This document shows positions 36,855 through 50,929 of a stretch of 64,000 bases of DNA, piece after piece (positions within the stretch are counted from its first letter, which is position 1; each line of letters begins with the position of its first letter). The notes under the pieces are model-generated. The model was not told where the DNA came from. It was given only the letters and a program-made list of their open reading frames with translations, and did no database searches. The stretch is taken from NCBI RefSeq assembly GCF_964656455.1, contig NC_135717.1:142552308-142616307 (forward strand), in the 5' to 3' direction. A program made the translations under genes and the position numbers. This DNA comes from Halichoerus grypus (lineage: Eukaryota; Chordata; Mammalia; Carnivora; Phocidae).

Positions 36855-37000
36855 AATATTGTGTTCTAAAGCCACTCTTCCTAAATTCAAATCCAAGCTA
36901 AATTTCTTGTTTGATAAACCAACCTTTAATATTTAACCTCTCCATTTCCTCATCATTAAAATTAGGAAATTAAGATGACAATCATAACACAAACATTTAT
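36855..37000 (+). mobile_element. MIR SINE
   Basis: CTAAATTCAAATCCAAGCTA, then TTAACCTCTCCATTTCCTCA and AAAATTAGGAAATTAAGATG follow MIR order. Diverged. Confidence 0.6.
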
Positions 37001-37014
37001 ATAATATTTTCTAT

Positions 37015-37203
37015 GGGGGCGCCTGGGTGGCTCAGTCAGTTAAGCATCTGACTTTGGCTCAGGTCATGATTTCAGGGTCCTGGGATCGAGCCCCATGTGA
37101 GCCTTCACGCTCAACGGAGAGTCGGCTTCTCCCTCTGCCCCTCCCCCTCATGCTCTCTTTCCCACTCTCTCTTTCAAATAAATAAATAAAATCTTTAAAA
37201 AAA
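37015..37203 (+). mobile_element. Can-SINE, older subtype
   Basis: Plus-oriented copy with a diverged body (GAGCCTTCACGCTCAACGGA). Flanks share an imperfect TTATATTTKCTATG-like duplication near 37000-37014 and 37204-37217. Confidence 0.9.
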
Positions 37204-37232
37204 TTATATTTGCTATGTTCCAGATACTATTT

Positions 37233-37236
<4 letters not shown>

Positions 37237-37280
<44 letters not shown>

Positions 37281-37298
37281 CGCACGTGCACGCACATA
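37237..37298. repeat. (TG)n-(CG)n alternating tract
   Basis: About 18 TG units pass directly into GCGCGCGCGCGC, then ACGTGCACGCACATATGTG. The whole tract alternates purine and pyrimidine almost without fault. Confidence 0.95.
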
Positions 37299-37439
37299 TG
37301 TGTAATGGTCTCTGCTCATAAGCAATTGAAAAGACTAAAATAGGGTGGCCTAGAATACATGGTGCATTGTAAGAAATCCGTTCATGTTGCCTTTCATTAC
37401 TAATGACCAGTCTTTTGGGTCATTATATCACAGTCATGT

Positions 37440-37625
37440 TCTCAATTAGTTTTCATGATAGCCCAATGTAGCAGAGAGTGTCTGCTTTATTCAGAGATGG
37501 GAAAATTAAGGCTTAAAGAAGTTAAACAATTTTCCCAGAGCCACTCTAGTCAGTGGTATAGCTGGGACTCAGGCCCAGACTCCAGATTCTCTAAGTTCAA
37601 CTGCTGTGATTTACTGCCTGCCTGA
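37440..37625 (-). mobile_element. MIR SINE, antisense
   Basis: GATGGGAAAATTAAGGCTTA, AAGAAGTTAAACAATTTTCC, CAGTGGTATAGCTGGGACTC and CCAGACTCCAGATTCTCTAA are the reverse-complement MIR order. Confidence 0.85.
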
Positions 37626-38088
37626 CATACTCAGCTTGCTTTTGTTATACCAAACAATATATATTACCTAGAGTCCCAGCTGGCTACCTAAAATAATTTT
37701 AGGAGAGATTAATAATGGGACTCTCTATAAAGTTATGGTTGAGGCGAAGGAAAACCACAAGGATGGAACAGTATCTGGAAGCCAGTAACGTGGGGGAGGG
37801 GTAAGTAACAGGAGGGCATCTTCCCATTTCTCTAGACTTAGAACAACCCCCAAAATACAGAGACAAGAGAGGACTAGGTAGACAGGATTGCCTTCTAGGA
37901 ACCACCAGCTCACTCTAACCTTAATTACCCAGCAGGAAGTGGGAATGGCAGAAAACTCTCACTGTTGTTCCTCTCCCATCCTGACTGGAAACCAGAAGTC
38001 AAGGAAGCTATTGGTGACATTTCTGCAAGTCTAGGTGGCACAGACTTAGTGGAGAGAGTAAGGAGTGTATGTGGAGGGACACGTTGAC
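37626..38088. other. Upstream non-genic DNA
   Basis: Nothing recognised. The open frames at 37699-37913 are composition-driven. Confidence 0.4.
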
Positions 38089-38107
38089 AAAATCCAGAAC
38101 ATTCTCT

Positions 38108-38525
38108 GAGTGCCCGGGTGGCTCAGTTGGTTAAGCGTCTGCCTTCGGCTTAGGTCGTGATCCCAGGGTCCTGGGATGGAGTCCCAAGTCAGGCTCCATG
38201 CTCAGCAGGGCGTCTGCTTCTCTGCCTCTCCCCTGGCTCATGCTCTCTCTCTCTCTTTCTCTCGCTCACTCTCTCTAATAAATAAATAAAATCTTTTTTT
38301 TTTTTTTTTAAAGATTTTATTTATCTGACAGAGAGAGACACAGCGAGAGAGGGAACACAAGCAGGGGGAGTGGGAGAGGGAGAAGCAGGCTTCCCGCGGA
38401 GCAGGGAGCCCGATGTGGGGCTGGATCCCAGGACTCCGGGATCATGACCTGTGCCGAAGGCAGACGCTTAACGACTGAGCCACCCAGGCGCCCCAAATAA
38501 ATAAAATCTTTAAAAAAATTTTTTA
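38108..38525 (+). mobile_element. Can-SINE carrying another SINE in its tail
   Basis: The plus-oriented host runs from GAGTGCCCGGGTGGCTCAG to its AATAAATAAAATCTT tail. It is split at 38295/38495 by an opposite SINE, after which the tail resumes. The host's target site AAAATCCARAACATTCTC appears three times, at 38089-38107, 38526-38543 and 38556-38574. The two right-hand copies are separated by an A-run. Confidence 0.93.
38296..38494 (-). mobile_element. Can-SINE nested in a SINE tail
   Basis: Minus-oriented full-length copy inserted in the A-rich tail of the host SINE. A 16-bp duplication AAATAAATAAAATCTT lies at 38280-38295 and 38495-38510. The two heads face outward, giving a large inverted repeat with little spacer. 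Confidence 0.95.
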
Positions 38526-38629
38526 AAAATCCAAAACATTCTCAAAAAAAAAAAAAAAATCCAAAACATTCTCTTTATAGCACATCCTTTTAAAGCCTTG
38601 AAGAATATTAGTTGTATTTCAAAACCTTA

Positions 38630-40010
38630 ATTTTTTTAAGCAGCCATTATGAATGGTCACTAAGTTGTTTTCAGTTTAGACTACTATAGACAATTAACTA
38701 TCTTTATACAGATATGCTCCCACATTTATAGAAGTATGATAACATTTCTATAAGTGGAACTTCTAGTTTTCAAATAAATCATTTCAATATTCATTTCCTT
38801 ATTGGTTAACAGAAGTGTTAAGTCCTATTAATAACAACTGCTTGAGTTTCTATTTTACATAACAGGAGTCAACACTTCAACACTGATGTTTATCAACTAT
38901 TTACAGTCTTACAAATCTGGCAGTGCTTTTATGAATATATCCACATGATCATAAATTTATTGACCCTTTGTGTGTGATTTTCTTCTATTTATTCATTATT
39001 GATATAACTCTTCATAGACTTTTTCAATTTTATTTTCTTTTTTAATTACATACACATATAATTTATTTTAATTTTTACAAAAATGAGATCATGCTACATT
39101 GATGTTCCACAATTTTGTTTTATTTCCAAAGTAATCCATCCTGTTCTTCTCTCTATATTAGGTTACAGAGATTTCCCTTGTCCTTTTTATATGCTGAATA
39201 ATATTTCATTTTATGAGCGTACCAAAATATATTCAATCACATTATTTCTTGATAGAATATGGGAAAACTTTTTTTTTAATTACAAATAACCCTGTAATAA
39301 TCATCCCTACATATGTCTCTGCAACGTTACGGTGTTTTTATTTTCTAAGGGACTATTAATCTTTTCTCTAATTATGAATTTTTTCATATATTAAGGAAAC
39401 CGATTCTCATCTATTTCATATAATGCATATATTTTTATCTGCTCATTATCTTTGGACCTTTTTGACATAGAGTTTTCTGAGCTACTATGCAAACCAATCC
39501 ACCAACCTATTACTTTAAGGTTTTTGTATTTGATGTCATGCTTATAAACAACATACCCATCCTTTCGGGTGGTTCTTTTCAGAGCCTCGGGTAGTTTCTT
39601 CCATAGTCATGCACTGTTTAATATTCTCTTGAATACTCAAGGGGAATCCACTGCAGATCTTTCTCTGTGCAGAAGTGTCTCTTTTCAGGTATTCTGATCT
39701 GCAGGACTCTGTGCATCTTGGTTTCCCCAGATCTCAGCTCCAACTCCTTAACTCAGGGAGCATGCCAATCTCTACCTAGGTACCGCTTCCCTGTGCCACA
39801 TAGCATGAAAGCTCTCTCAAGGCAAAAAGCTGGGGAAGGGCTCACTGCATCTGTGCCACACCTTTTAGGGATCACTGTTCCTCCTTGCTTGATGTCCAAT
39901 GTTTTAAATACTGTTGTTTTATAGATTTTGCTCATTATTTTTTTAGTTGTTTTTAGATGGTAGAGTAAACTGAGTCTCTGTCACTTCACCTTGGTCAACT
40001 CCACACATAG
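38630..40010 (-). mobile_element. Probable old L1 remnant, antisense
   Basis: Blocks resemble antisense L1 3' sequence: TATGCTGAATAATATTTCAT, then AATAACCCTGTAATAATCAT and CATATGTCTCTGCAAC. The right end (CACTTCACCTTGGTCAACTC) could be an antisense L1 5' end. Heavily decayed; continuity across the interval is an assumption. Confidence 0.4.
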
Positions 40011-41517
40011 GTTTTTGACTTTTATTATTATTTCCTAGAGATTCAGCAATTTTGATATTTATTTCCTCTCTAAGGAAACAGATCCCAACTACCAATCTTG
40101 TTCGTTATTTTGTATATCTCTCTTTAAATGATTATATTTTGTATATTTTATTTATATTATTATATCTTTTAATACACACATGCACATACAATCTGGTCCA
40201 AGAATATGCCCTGTACAATTTCTAGCATACCAGTATTTTGAAGTTTACTGAGAACTTTTCATGGCTCAACTACAGTGGCTGATGCCTCCATTTTGTTTTA
40301 CTTATTCCAGAAAAATGTGTGGAAGTCAACAGCATGATTTTAGAATCTGTTTTATGAAGACATGTTCTAGAGCTACTGCTTTGAATAGATTTCTGAGTAC
40401 CTTAGAGCCCTCCAAGCTGCTTCTTTCCCCTGCTCCTGTCATAGTTGCATAGTCTGGAAGTTTCTACTCTAGTTCCCTGGTTTTCTCTCAATTCCCTTTA
40501 TGGGGTTGGAGTTCTGCACCTGGAACTGTTCTCGCCGCTGATGACAAGCACTGCCTAGTTCTTCCAGTTGCTACCCTCCAGGGAGTGGATTCTGCTCCCT
40601 GACACCAACCACTTTTCATGTGCTGCATGGGGGTAGGTGACCTCTAGGAACCAGGAAATGACTTTTGCCTGACATGAACCCACAGCCTAAGCACTGCTGT
40701 GGGTTAGGAGTTCCTGTTGACTGGCTCTGTCCTTTGGATGTCATCACCATTCCCAGTCACTTCCTGCTCACAAGCAGCCTTCATTTCTCATCCCCATTTT
40801 AGGATAGATGCCCTCCTCTACACAGATTAATTTCCCTGCATTTCTCATACCCAAATTCACCTGAGATAGGACATTTCCCTTAATATGATATAGAGTGGCA
40901 GAATTAATTATTACACCTCTCATGCCATACTGAAATAGCTTTTTAAGTTATTTTCCCCCTTTATCATTACATAGTATGACTGTAGTCAACAGTAATAAAT
41001 AAAAAGTGCTTTAAGAAAAGCTGTTTCCATAAATTATGGGAAAAATTTTATTTAATTCTATGCTAAGTCACTGAAAGAATCATTTTGTAATTAGGATTTT
41101 TAAAACCAAATTAAATTCATTTGACTTAAGAAGTGATGAGCTACAATTCATATTTTATATAACACCTAGTCCATAATAAGAATAATTAAAATATCAAATT
41201 AGTTAATTAACATTTTTGTTAATTAAATAATCAATATGTAGAATATACTACTTCAGTTCAAAATGGTTTGGGACCAGGATGTATGGTTATATCATAATCA
41301 AACTTTATGGCAAATGAAAATAAAATTTCACAGTTTCATAAAACCCATCTTATATATTTCCTCTCCTAATATCACAAGTTTTAAGAAAAAAAAATCACTC
41401 TAATTACTAGAATAGGAAAATATTAGTAAGGACATTTTTGTATAGGGATTTACAGTTTACAAAGAACTTTCACTAATTACTATAATAAAAAAGAAAGATT
41501 AAAACTAGGCAAAACTT
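40011..41517. other. Upstream non-genic DNA
   Basis: 40450-40850 is relatively GC-rich and may belong to an unidentified repeat. The rest is AT-rich. No exon recognised. Confidence 0.35.
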
Positions 41518-41531
41518 ATGCTCCTTTATTT

Positions 41532-41774
41532 TTATTTATTTTTTTTTCAAAATTTTATTTAAATTAAAGTTAGTTCACATATAGTGTAGTATTAGTTTCA
41601 GGGATAGAATTTAGTGATTCATCAGTTGCATATAACACCCAGTGCTCATGAGATCAAGTGCCCTCCTTAATGCCCATCACCCAAATACCGCATCTCCCCA
41701 CCCACCTCCTTTCCCTATACTTAAGAGTCTCTTATGTCAAAGACAGAGAGGGAGGCAAACAATAATAAAAAAAG
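41532..41774 (-). mobile_element. L1 3' end with a small 5' inversion
   Basis: The body reads as antisense L1 3' UTR (TAACACCCAGTGCTCATGAG, then CTTAAGAGTCTCTTATG). The last 35 bp or so (about 41740-41774, GAGGGAGGCAAACAATAAT) read in the sense direction, as in twin priming. Duplication ATGCTCCTTTAYTT at 41518-41531 and 41775-41788. Confidence 0.85.
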
Positions 41775-42075
41775 ATGCTCCTTTACTTTATATCACTCTA
41801 CCTTTCCTTGGAATTATTTTTAATGATTAAACTGAAATTACATATTAAATATTTTTTTAGTTAACTAAAGATATGTTTAATTTTGAAAACTATCTCTTAT
41901 TCTCAATATGTATTCACATATGGTGTCTGTCACATGCTTTCCTTCCCTGCATGACAACAATATTAGTTTCTGACTCACGTTGTATGTTTTCAGCACTACA
42001 AATAAAAATCAGTTAAATTATTATTATTGACTGACTCTGATGGCAAGTGAAAATTGTTTTATTAAAAATATTTGA

Positions 42076-42174
42076 GGGGTACCTGGCTGGCTCAGTTGGT
42101 GGGGCATTCGATTCTTGATCTCAGAACCATGAGTTTGAGCCCCACGTTGGTCATAGAACTTACTTAATAACAAC
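42076..42174 (+). mobile_element. Short tRNA-Lys-type SINE without CT-rich body
   Basis: Only the tRNA-related head is present: GGGTACCTGGCTGGCTCAG, TTGATCTCAGAACCATGAGT, TTGAGCCCCACGTTGG. An ACTTACTTAATAACAAC tail follows directly, the short Can-SINE form. Duplication AAAAATATTTGA at 42064-42075 and 42175-42186. Confidence 0.88.
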
Positions 42175-42186
42175 AAAAATATTTGA

Positions 42187-43095
42187 ATACATCAGATGAA
42201 ATAAGTAACATTAAATAGAATATATTATTAATAGTCATAGTATTGTTAAAATGCTATAGAGGATAGGATGGCTACGTCTATGAAATTTGTTCTCTTACGA
42301 ATATGTAGAAAATTGTTATCTTATTCAATTTTACTTGCAGCAGTGAAATACAAACAGATAATGGTGTTTGTATTGTTACACAATGAGAAGTCACATTCCT
42401 ATAATAGAATATAGGGTTTCTCATTTTTAGGTTTTTACTAAGAGTCATGAAGAAACTTTTTTTAAAATCAGGCATAGCATATAAACAGATATTGATTTCT
42501 TTCCAGTAGTGACATAAATAATGGAAGGATGGAATGACACAGCCAAATGTAGGCAAGAAACTAAACCTTTATTGAGTTACATTGTTATGTGAGAAGTGCA
42601 GTAATGACTGAATTGAACCAAAGTTTTTAAACAAATGAATTCTTTAATCATATCTCTATATAGTAGTTTCACTGGTTTTCAACTCTTTAAAAAAACTTGT
42701 TTTTCAACCCTAGAAGGGTTTCAGAAATTCTCATTCCAGAAACTGTAAAAACTATTATGAAGAATTTTAGTTTCCATAAAAACATTTGGAGCCAAATTTT
42801 ATTGAGATTCAGGATGATAAATGAAAGCTTATTATTCTGAGCCAGAATTATTTTTATCTGAACACTTTAATAGCATTCTTGTTATAGGTTCCGTGAATAT
42901 TTTGCATTTCTAAGGATGATCACTCAATTTCCACTTGAAAATTCTGACCTAATTATCACAGCATTTCATAAAACTTAAAACCCATTACTGTTATGATCAA
43001 CCTTCTTAATATTTTCTCACTTATTAAATGCATTTTATAATGAAGCTCATTTCAAACTACTGAAAGCTGGTCTTCATAACTTATTAGTTTATCCA
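42187..43095. other. Upstream non-genic DNA
   Basis: AT-rich, no recognised feature. The minus-strand open frame at 42278-42556 has no family match. Confidence 0.4.
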
Positions 43096-43114
43096 CTCTT
43101 AAAAAGTCTATTTT

Positions 43115-43296
43115 CTTTTTTGAGGGAGAGAGAGAGAAAGCATGGGGGTGCAGAGAGAGAATCTTAAGAAAGCTTCACGGCCATTGTGGAGCCTGACAGG
43201 GAGCTTGATCTAAAGACCCTGAGATCATGACCCTGAGACCATGACCTGAGCTGAAATCAAGTCAGATGCTTAACCAACTGAGCCACCTAGCCACCC
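43115..43296 (-). mobile_element. Old Can-SINE, antisense
   Basis: Diverged minus-oriented copy ending AACTGAGCCACCTAGCCACC, with an internal tandem duplication (two ATCATGACC/CCATGACC units). Imperfect duplication CTCTTMAAAAAG at about 43096 and 43297. Confidence 0.88.
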
Positions 43297-43439
43297 CTCT
43301 TCAAAAAAAGTGTATTTTTATATTATTTCCATTGGTTCTAATACATCTTAGGTTTATTTCACACAAGCACAAATGAACTTTTTATAGAGTATTCAAAATT
43401 TATTTAAATTGGTTTCAAATATATGCCTGTCTCTAGAGC

Positions 43440-43700
43440 TCTTTCCATGTTTTGTTTTGTTCATCTTTTCTCTCTCTCTTTATTATCAACCTCTCTCCTT
43501 CTCTTGGCTCCTTATCATTACAAATATATAAACTTACTCAAGTCTCATCCATCTTTTAAATCCCTCCTAGGACCCATCCACTCTACTAGTTACTACTCTA
43601 GATCTCTTTCTATTTTCAACCATTCTCCTTGACATACTCACTTGTAATCTCTCTATCTCATTAGTCCCCACTCATTCCACACCCATACCAATATTCTCTA
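43440..43700 (+). mobile_element. L2 LINE fragment, sense
   Basis: Decayed N-terminal part of the L2 reverse transcriptase. The plus frame around 43520-43620 reads LLKSHPSFKSLLGPIHSTSY, corresponding to the L2 stretch that introduces the SYRPISLL motif. Stops and losses elsewhere. Confidence 0.55.
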
Positions 43701-45720
43701 ATTAAGGTCAACTTTGAGCTCCATGTTGTTAAGCCAAAAGAGTACTCGACAGGCTTTATCTCCTCTGAGCTTGAGAAATGGTAGCCAATGTCAACAAACC
43801 CTGTTTACCAGAACTCTCTCTTCCTTGACTTTCTTAAAACCATATTCCCTGATTTTACTTCTGAGCAGAATGATGATATTTCTTGATTTCCTCAGGAGAG
43901 CCTTAGATTATGCTTGCTGTTATGCTGTCACATCCAGTTTTATATTTGTCCACAATTTTTTTTATTTTTTGATAAAATTTAACTATTAATTAACTCTTGC
44001 ATTAAGTATGGCAAGATGTGTTGATAAGCTGCTACTTTGAAATTTCTAGCTTCAGCTATGATCTTGTCTAGCATAGGCAATACAAGGAATTCTCATTTTA
44101 ATATTATTTTACACATTGTTATTATGATATTGCCATATTAAAATATCCTTGGATATAGTCTCATAGGGACTTAAATTAAATTTATGCTCACAACATATTT
44201 GAACAGAGGAAAAGATAGAGATAGCATGATGATTAATTATTATTTCTGTGCCCTCCCCAAATAGATGTTTAAATTCTTCGAAAATATAGTATTAACTGAA
44301 TCCTCGGAATCATTGTTTTGAAATACACAGTCCTTTATGGCACTTAAAAAAATTCATCCTCAATTTTTTTTTATCCGAACTTTCTATCTATACTGATGTT
44401 TTTCTTTCTCTTTCACACACACACATACACACAGACACACACACATGCACACACACAGTAAAGGCTCTCCTATTTCGTTTGCTTTTGGCTTATTATGCTT
44501 CACCACTGATTTCCTATAGTTGAAGAGCTGAATCATCCACTCAGGGCACATACTTTTAAAAAATATTCATTTCCTTGTCAGGAACAATGATAGATAGATT
44601 GTGACTTGCACAACTCATATTTATTAGAGTTGATGATGAGAAATACGTGTTTGCCGACTTAGGCATTTGTCCTTGAGCACACTGTGTTGTAAGAGTCACT
44701 TTTAATATAAAGAGAATACTTGTTATCCTCAATATCTGAGTTTAGAGTTCTGGAAACTCCATCCTCTTTCTCTAAAGACTTATATAACCATATTAATACT
44801 AAACTGATACATCCAAGAAGCTGGACTGGGATATAGGGGAAAATGTTATTGGTTTTCTATTGCCCAGAATCTTCCAGACTCTATCTCAAACACTTCATTT
44901 TGGTTCCTTAAACAAAATCTAGATTCTCCATACTTCTATTTCCTTTCCTTGCCAAGAGACATAAATATTCAGGCCAAACTTCTTATATTTCTATTCATCT
45001 AGTATCACTAAAGTGATTTGAAAATAAGGATATTTTTAAGCTTTTTAAAAATTTAATTCACAGAAAGTCCTTCAACGATGTAAATATTATGCAACTCCAG
45101 AAAAAAAGAAATATATTTTTAAGAATATATTTAGAAATTTAGGGAAGGTGACCAATAAAAACTACTGAAAATATATGGATTATACTTTGACGACTATAAA
45201 GTACTAAGCAAACATAGAATAACACAGTTATTATTATTATTCTATTGGACCCTAGAATTCTTATCTTTTCTCTGTGTAGGTGGCCAAGAATGAAGGGAGG
45301 ACTAGGAACTTGGGAGAGAGCAGATCCTGAGGTACTCTCTGTGGCTATTACATATCCCTGTGAAACAGTCTTGATAAAGCCCTGTGTGCTCTCCCTCAGC
45401 TCTGTAGCTAAGCTACATGCAATTGCCACAGCTTCTTTGGCCCTGTTTTATTAAATTCAACACTAGCACCAGGGTGTGAAGTTGCTAGGGAAATAATTTG
45501 TAAAGATACTTCTTCATAACCCCAATTGGTTTTCTCTGGATTAATAAGTAGTTCAATGCAATTTAATTCATTTCAAATCAATGACGCTACCAGTCTATCT
45601 GTGGAAGAAATTATGCTTATCTCTGTTTAACATTTGGTGAACGAATTACCTATTTGTGCTGCTTGCTCCCCTCAGTCCTTAAATGCTTTTAATTCCAATG
45701 TGAACAGAATTATCTGTCTA
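43701..45720. other. Upstream non-genic DNA
   Basis: Unassigned apart from an imperfect (CA)n tract at about 44414-44457. The open frames at 45139-45454 on both strands overlap each other and match nothing. Confidence 0.4.
44414..44457. repeat. Imperfect (CA)n tract
   Basis: CA units interrupted by TA, GA and TG steps. Confidence 0.9.
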
Positions 45721-45930
45721 TACAGTTCCAGCCTTTAACATGCTGTTAAATTTCTGCAATAGCTTCCTAACCTCCCGTGGCCACTTCTGGTGTCTTGCAT
45801 CAACGATGCCACGAGCACCTGCCTAAAACAGTGATCCCACCGTGGTGCTTTTGGCTCAGAAAAGGCCACTAGCTATGAATGTCACAGGATTTTTCACTTC
45901 AGGCTTCTAAAATTCTCTAATAATGATTAT
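45721..45930 (+). mobile_element. L2 LINE fragment, sense
   Basis: TTTCTGCAATAGCTTCCTAA, then a CCTAAAACAGTGATCCCACC block, follow the L2 ORF end (the coding stretch for NSLL-type residues and beyond). Diverged. Confidence 0.45.
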
Positions 45931-46109
45931 CCTGTTCAATCATTTGACAAAATCATATTCCTTATTCTAATACTGATTTTGTGAGTGTGTGTGTGTCATG
46001 TTATCTCCAATTCTATTCCAAGCTGCTTACAGAGAGAAAACTTCGATTTTCATTTTTTACTTCTAGCTATCATTTAAATCATGCCTGTTCTGTTCTGCGA
46101 ACATTATAT

Positions 46110-46285
46110 CTTTCCTATCTCTAATTACACAGCACTTCCTGCGAGGTATTGTTATCACTTGCATTAGGGAAACTAAGTAACAGAGAGATGTGGACTTTTC
46201 TAAGTCTGCACTCCTGAATAAGGAACAAAACCACAATTCAAATTCAGCCCTCTGTCTTCACACCACAACATGCTGCCTTCCAGTG
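46110..46285 (-). mobile_element. MIR SINE, antisense
   Basis: CTTCCTGCGAGGTATTGTTA, TTAGGGAAACTAAGTAACAG and ATTCAAATTCAGCCCTCTGT are in reverse MIR order. Confidence 0.7.
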
Positions 46286-47982
46286 ACTTGTGTTCATTTT
46301 TTGGTGACATTTGGTCTCAAGAAAACAAAACTATCAACAAGAAGAGACATGCTGGATGAAAGAAAACCACAGAGACTGCTGTTACCTTCTCTGTTTGCTT
46401 GATTATTAGAACCAGGTAGGAGAAGCAGAGTGAAGAATCACAAAGCAGATGGCAGGAGAAACATTCAGCAGGGCTGGGCACACTGCACATTGCTCTTGTA
46501 TGACACATTTTCCAAGACTCAGTAAAATGTACAGAAATAGTATTAGTAATAAGCCTGCTTTCTTTAGACACCAATTTGTAAGGTAATTGAGGAGGAAAAA
46601 AGCACAAAGAGAATTGGCACCTGATCATTAACATTCTCTCCAGGCTAATAAAAGAAGCAAAAGAATCTTTAGGCCACCTTTCTTGAGTGTTAAAACTCAC
46701 ACAGAGTAACTTTTCCAATAGGAAATACCATGGGCTGCTGGGAATTTTCAGCGGTCTTTCCTTATAGGCAGGTAGAAGGCAGTACACATACATTACAGAA
46801 CTTTCCTGAAATTCTAGGTCCATACTAGACAGAGGAAACACTCAGTAAATATTTCCTACATGTCTGTTGAACACCTTGCCTGATTTCATGTGTAGTCCAT
46901 TAGAAAAAAATCCCTTCATCCCACTGGCCAGAGAGTAGAAATCTTTTTTGTTCTGGAAGCTTGTAGACATGAAGTCCTTAATTTCAAAAGGGAGTCTTTT
47001 AGTATTCAGTTTCTGTGCTACCTCATCAGCCCTTGACAGACAAAGACAAAAATTATTTTTTTCGTAGAAGATACCACACAAAATGAGTTATCTGTCATTT
47101 TATAAAATGTCGGAATTAGCAACATCTACAGTTCATGACTTTGAAAATCTCTGTTGAAAGTCTAAACAAAGTATACCATCAGGCTCTAGTTTTGTCATTC
47201 AGGTTCCTTGTAGAAATCTTCTTATCCCTTTTCCACCTACAAGAGCATTGGCATTCCTTCCCATTCGATCGGTTCTCATGGTTAATAGTTTTAACAGTGT
47301 GGAGGGCCTTCATGAATGCACATGTTACATGAATTTTACATGCATACAAAATTGTAGAAGTCTTAAAATTCTTTTGATGGAAATTTTATGTGACCAGTCT
47401 TTCTTTTGTAGGAAGGAAGGCAGGAGTTACCTGTCAGGGATAGTAGTTCAGTGAATTTAATACTATAGATGAGAAAACATTATAGAATTAACTGGAATAG
47501 GAAAGATTAGTGGTAATATAATAATATTACATTATAATAAATATAGTTTTTAAATATAATAATACCCTCTGAGGGTGCAGCTTTCATTTTTTTCAGAAAG
47601 AAATATTAATATAAGAGCAGGCAATTATTATTATTACTATTCATTCTTGCTACTATTCTCTATTGCTGGACACAATGAAACCACATTTCCCCCCAAATTA
47701 TGTAAATAAGAGGAAAAAAACAAAGACATGGCCAAAATATATCAAATAAGACAAAGCCTACTTTAAAAAAACAAGATGGTGAGTGACAATCTATATTACC
47801 AATGTTAATTTGATTAACCATGTAAATATAATGTAGTAGAAAAAGAGGCTAATTTTCAAAGAAAAGCCTAATTCAGATATATTCTGGTGTAATTCTCGCA
47901 TGTCCACAATTTAGAGAACTGTAGTAGATTGGAAATATGATATAATTGTATTTGTTGTAATAAATACGTTGATATAGGACTA
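46286..47982. other. Upstream non-genic DNA with the longest open frame
   Basis: The minus strand is open from 47081 to 46317 apart from one TGA at 46842-46844. The translation has no motif I recognise and no ATG context of note. An L2-tail-like segment (ACTCAGTAAATATTTCCTAC) lies within it. I treat the frame as chance. 47400-47980 is AT-rich and unassigned. Confidence 0.4.
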
Positions 47983-47997
47983 CAAATCACTTTTTCT

Positions 47998-50037
<2,040 letters not shown>

Positions 50038-50052
50038 CAAATCACTTTTTCT

Positions 50053-50929
50053 ATTGCTGATTGCAAACACAACTGAAAACATAGCATTAATCACACTGTG
50101 CAGATGTAAATTAGAGCTGCAAGTAACCCAAGTGAAATGAAGCCCCAGTGATCAGCATCTCATTCTCTTGTGCCTATCCTGAATCATCCTAAGAAATTTT
50201 TGTACACCCTACCTCAAAATGGATACAATTCTAGAAAGCAACAGTGTGCAATGTAGATTTTATTGAAAATGGAGATTCATTGCAACCACATACCAGAACT
50301 TAAGAATATTCATAACCACCTTCTATTCCCTTTCCCTTTGCTAGCTCTCTTTCCACACAGGCCTCTCCAGGCTCCAGGGCTACACCTTCCTCTCAACTCC
50401 TGTAATCTGCTCACAGGGTCTCCTTATTTCACTAGTTTCTTCTTAAGCAGAATTCACTTATCTCTCAACCTCCCAAGTTTGGCAAATTGCATCATTCCTA
50501 TTACCCAGCTCAGCAAGCAACATTTTGGGGGCTTGAAATATTAAATACTTTTTTTCCCTGTCACAGATAATGTGTTCTATTCACAAGTAAAATAGATATC
50601 TGAAGATAAATGATATTTAAGGATGGAAACATGAGAGCAAAAAAATATTATAGGACAAATTTATAGGAATTTATGGGGACAAGTTGGGGTAAACAGGCCA
50701 CCAAAAAAAAGGGGAGGGATACTGATGAATGAGACAGAATGGGTCTTAAAGAAATTTTTATTAAGTTCTGCCACATGGTAGCAATATCTCTATTTGCAAT
50801 ACATTTTAATTAAAATTTATTTATCAAAAGACACTACGCAAAGCCAAGCTTCAGAGAGATGACATTTGTAATATTTGTGTCTAAAGGGAAATTTCATTTG
50901 AAATATTTTAAACTCAAAATATCCAACAA
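50053..50929. other. Upstream non-genic DNA
   Basis: No recognised repeat with certainty. A pyrimidine-rich segment at 50320-50480 may be an old L2 piece. Confidence 0.35.
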
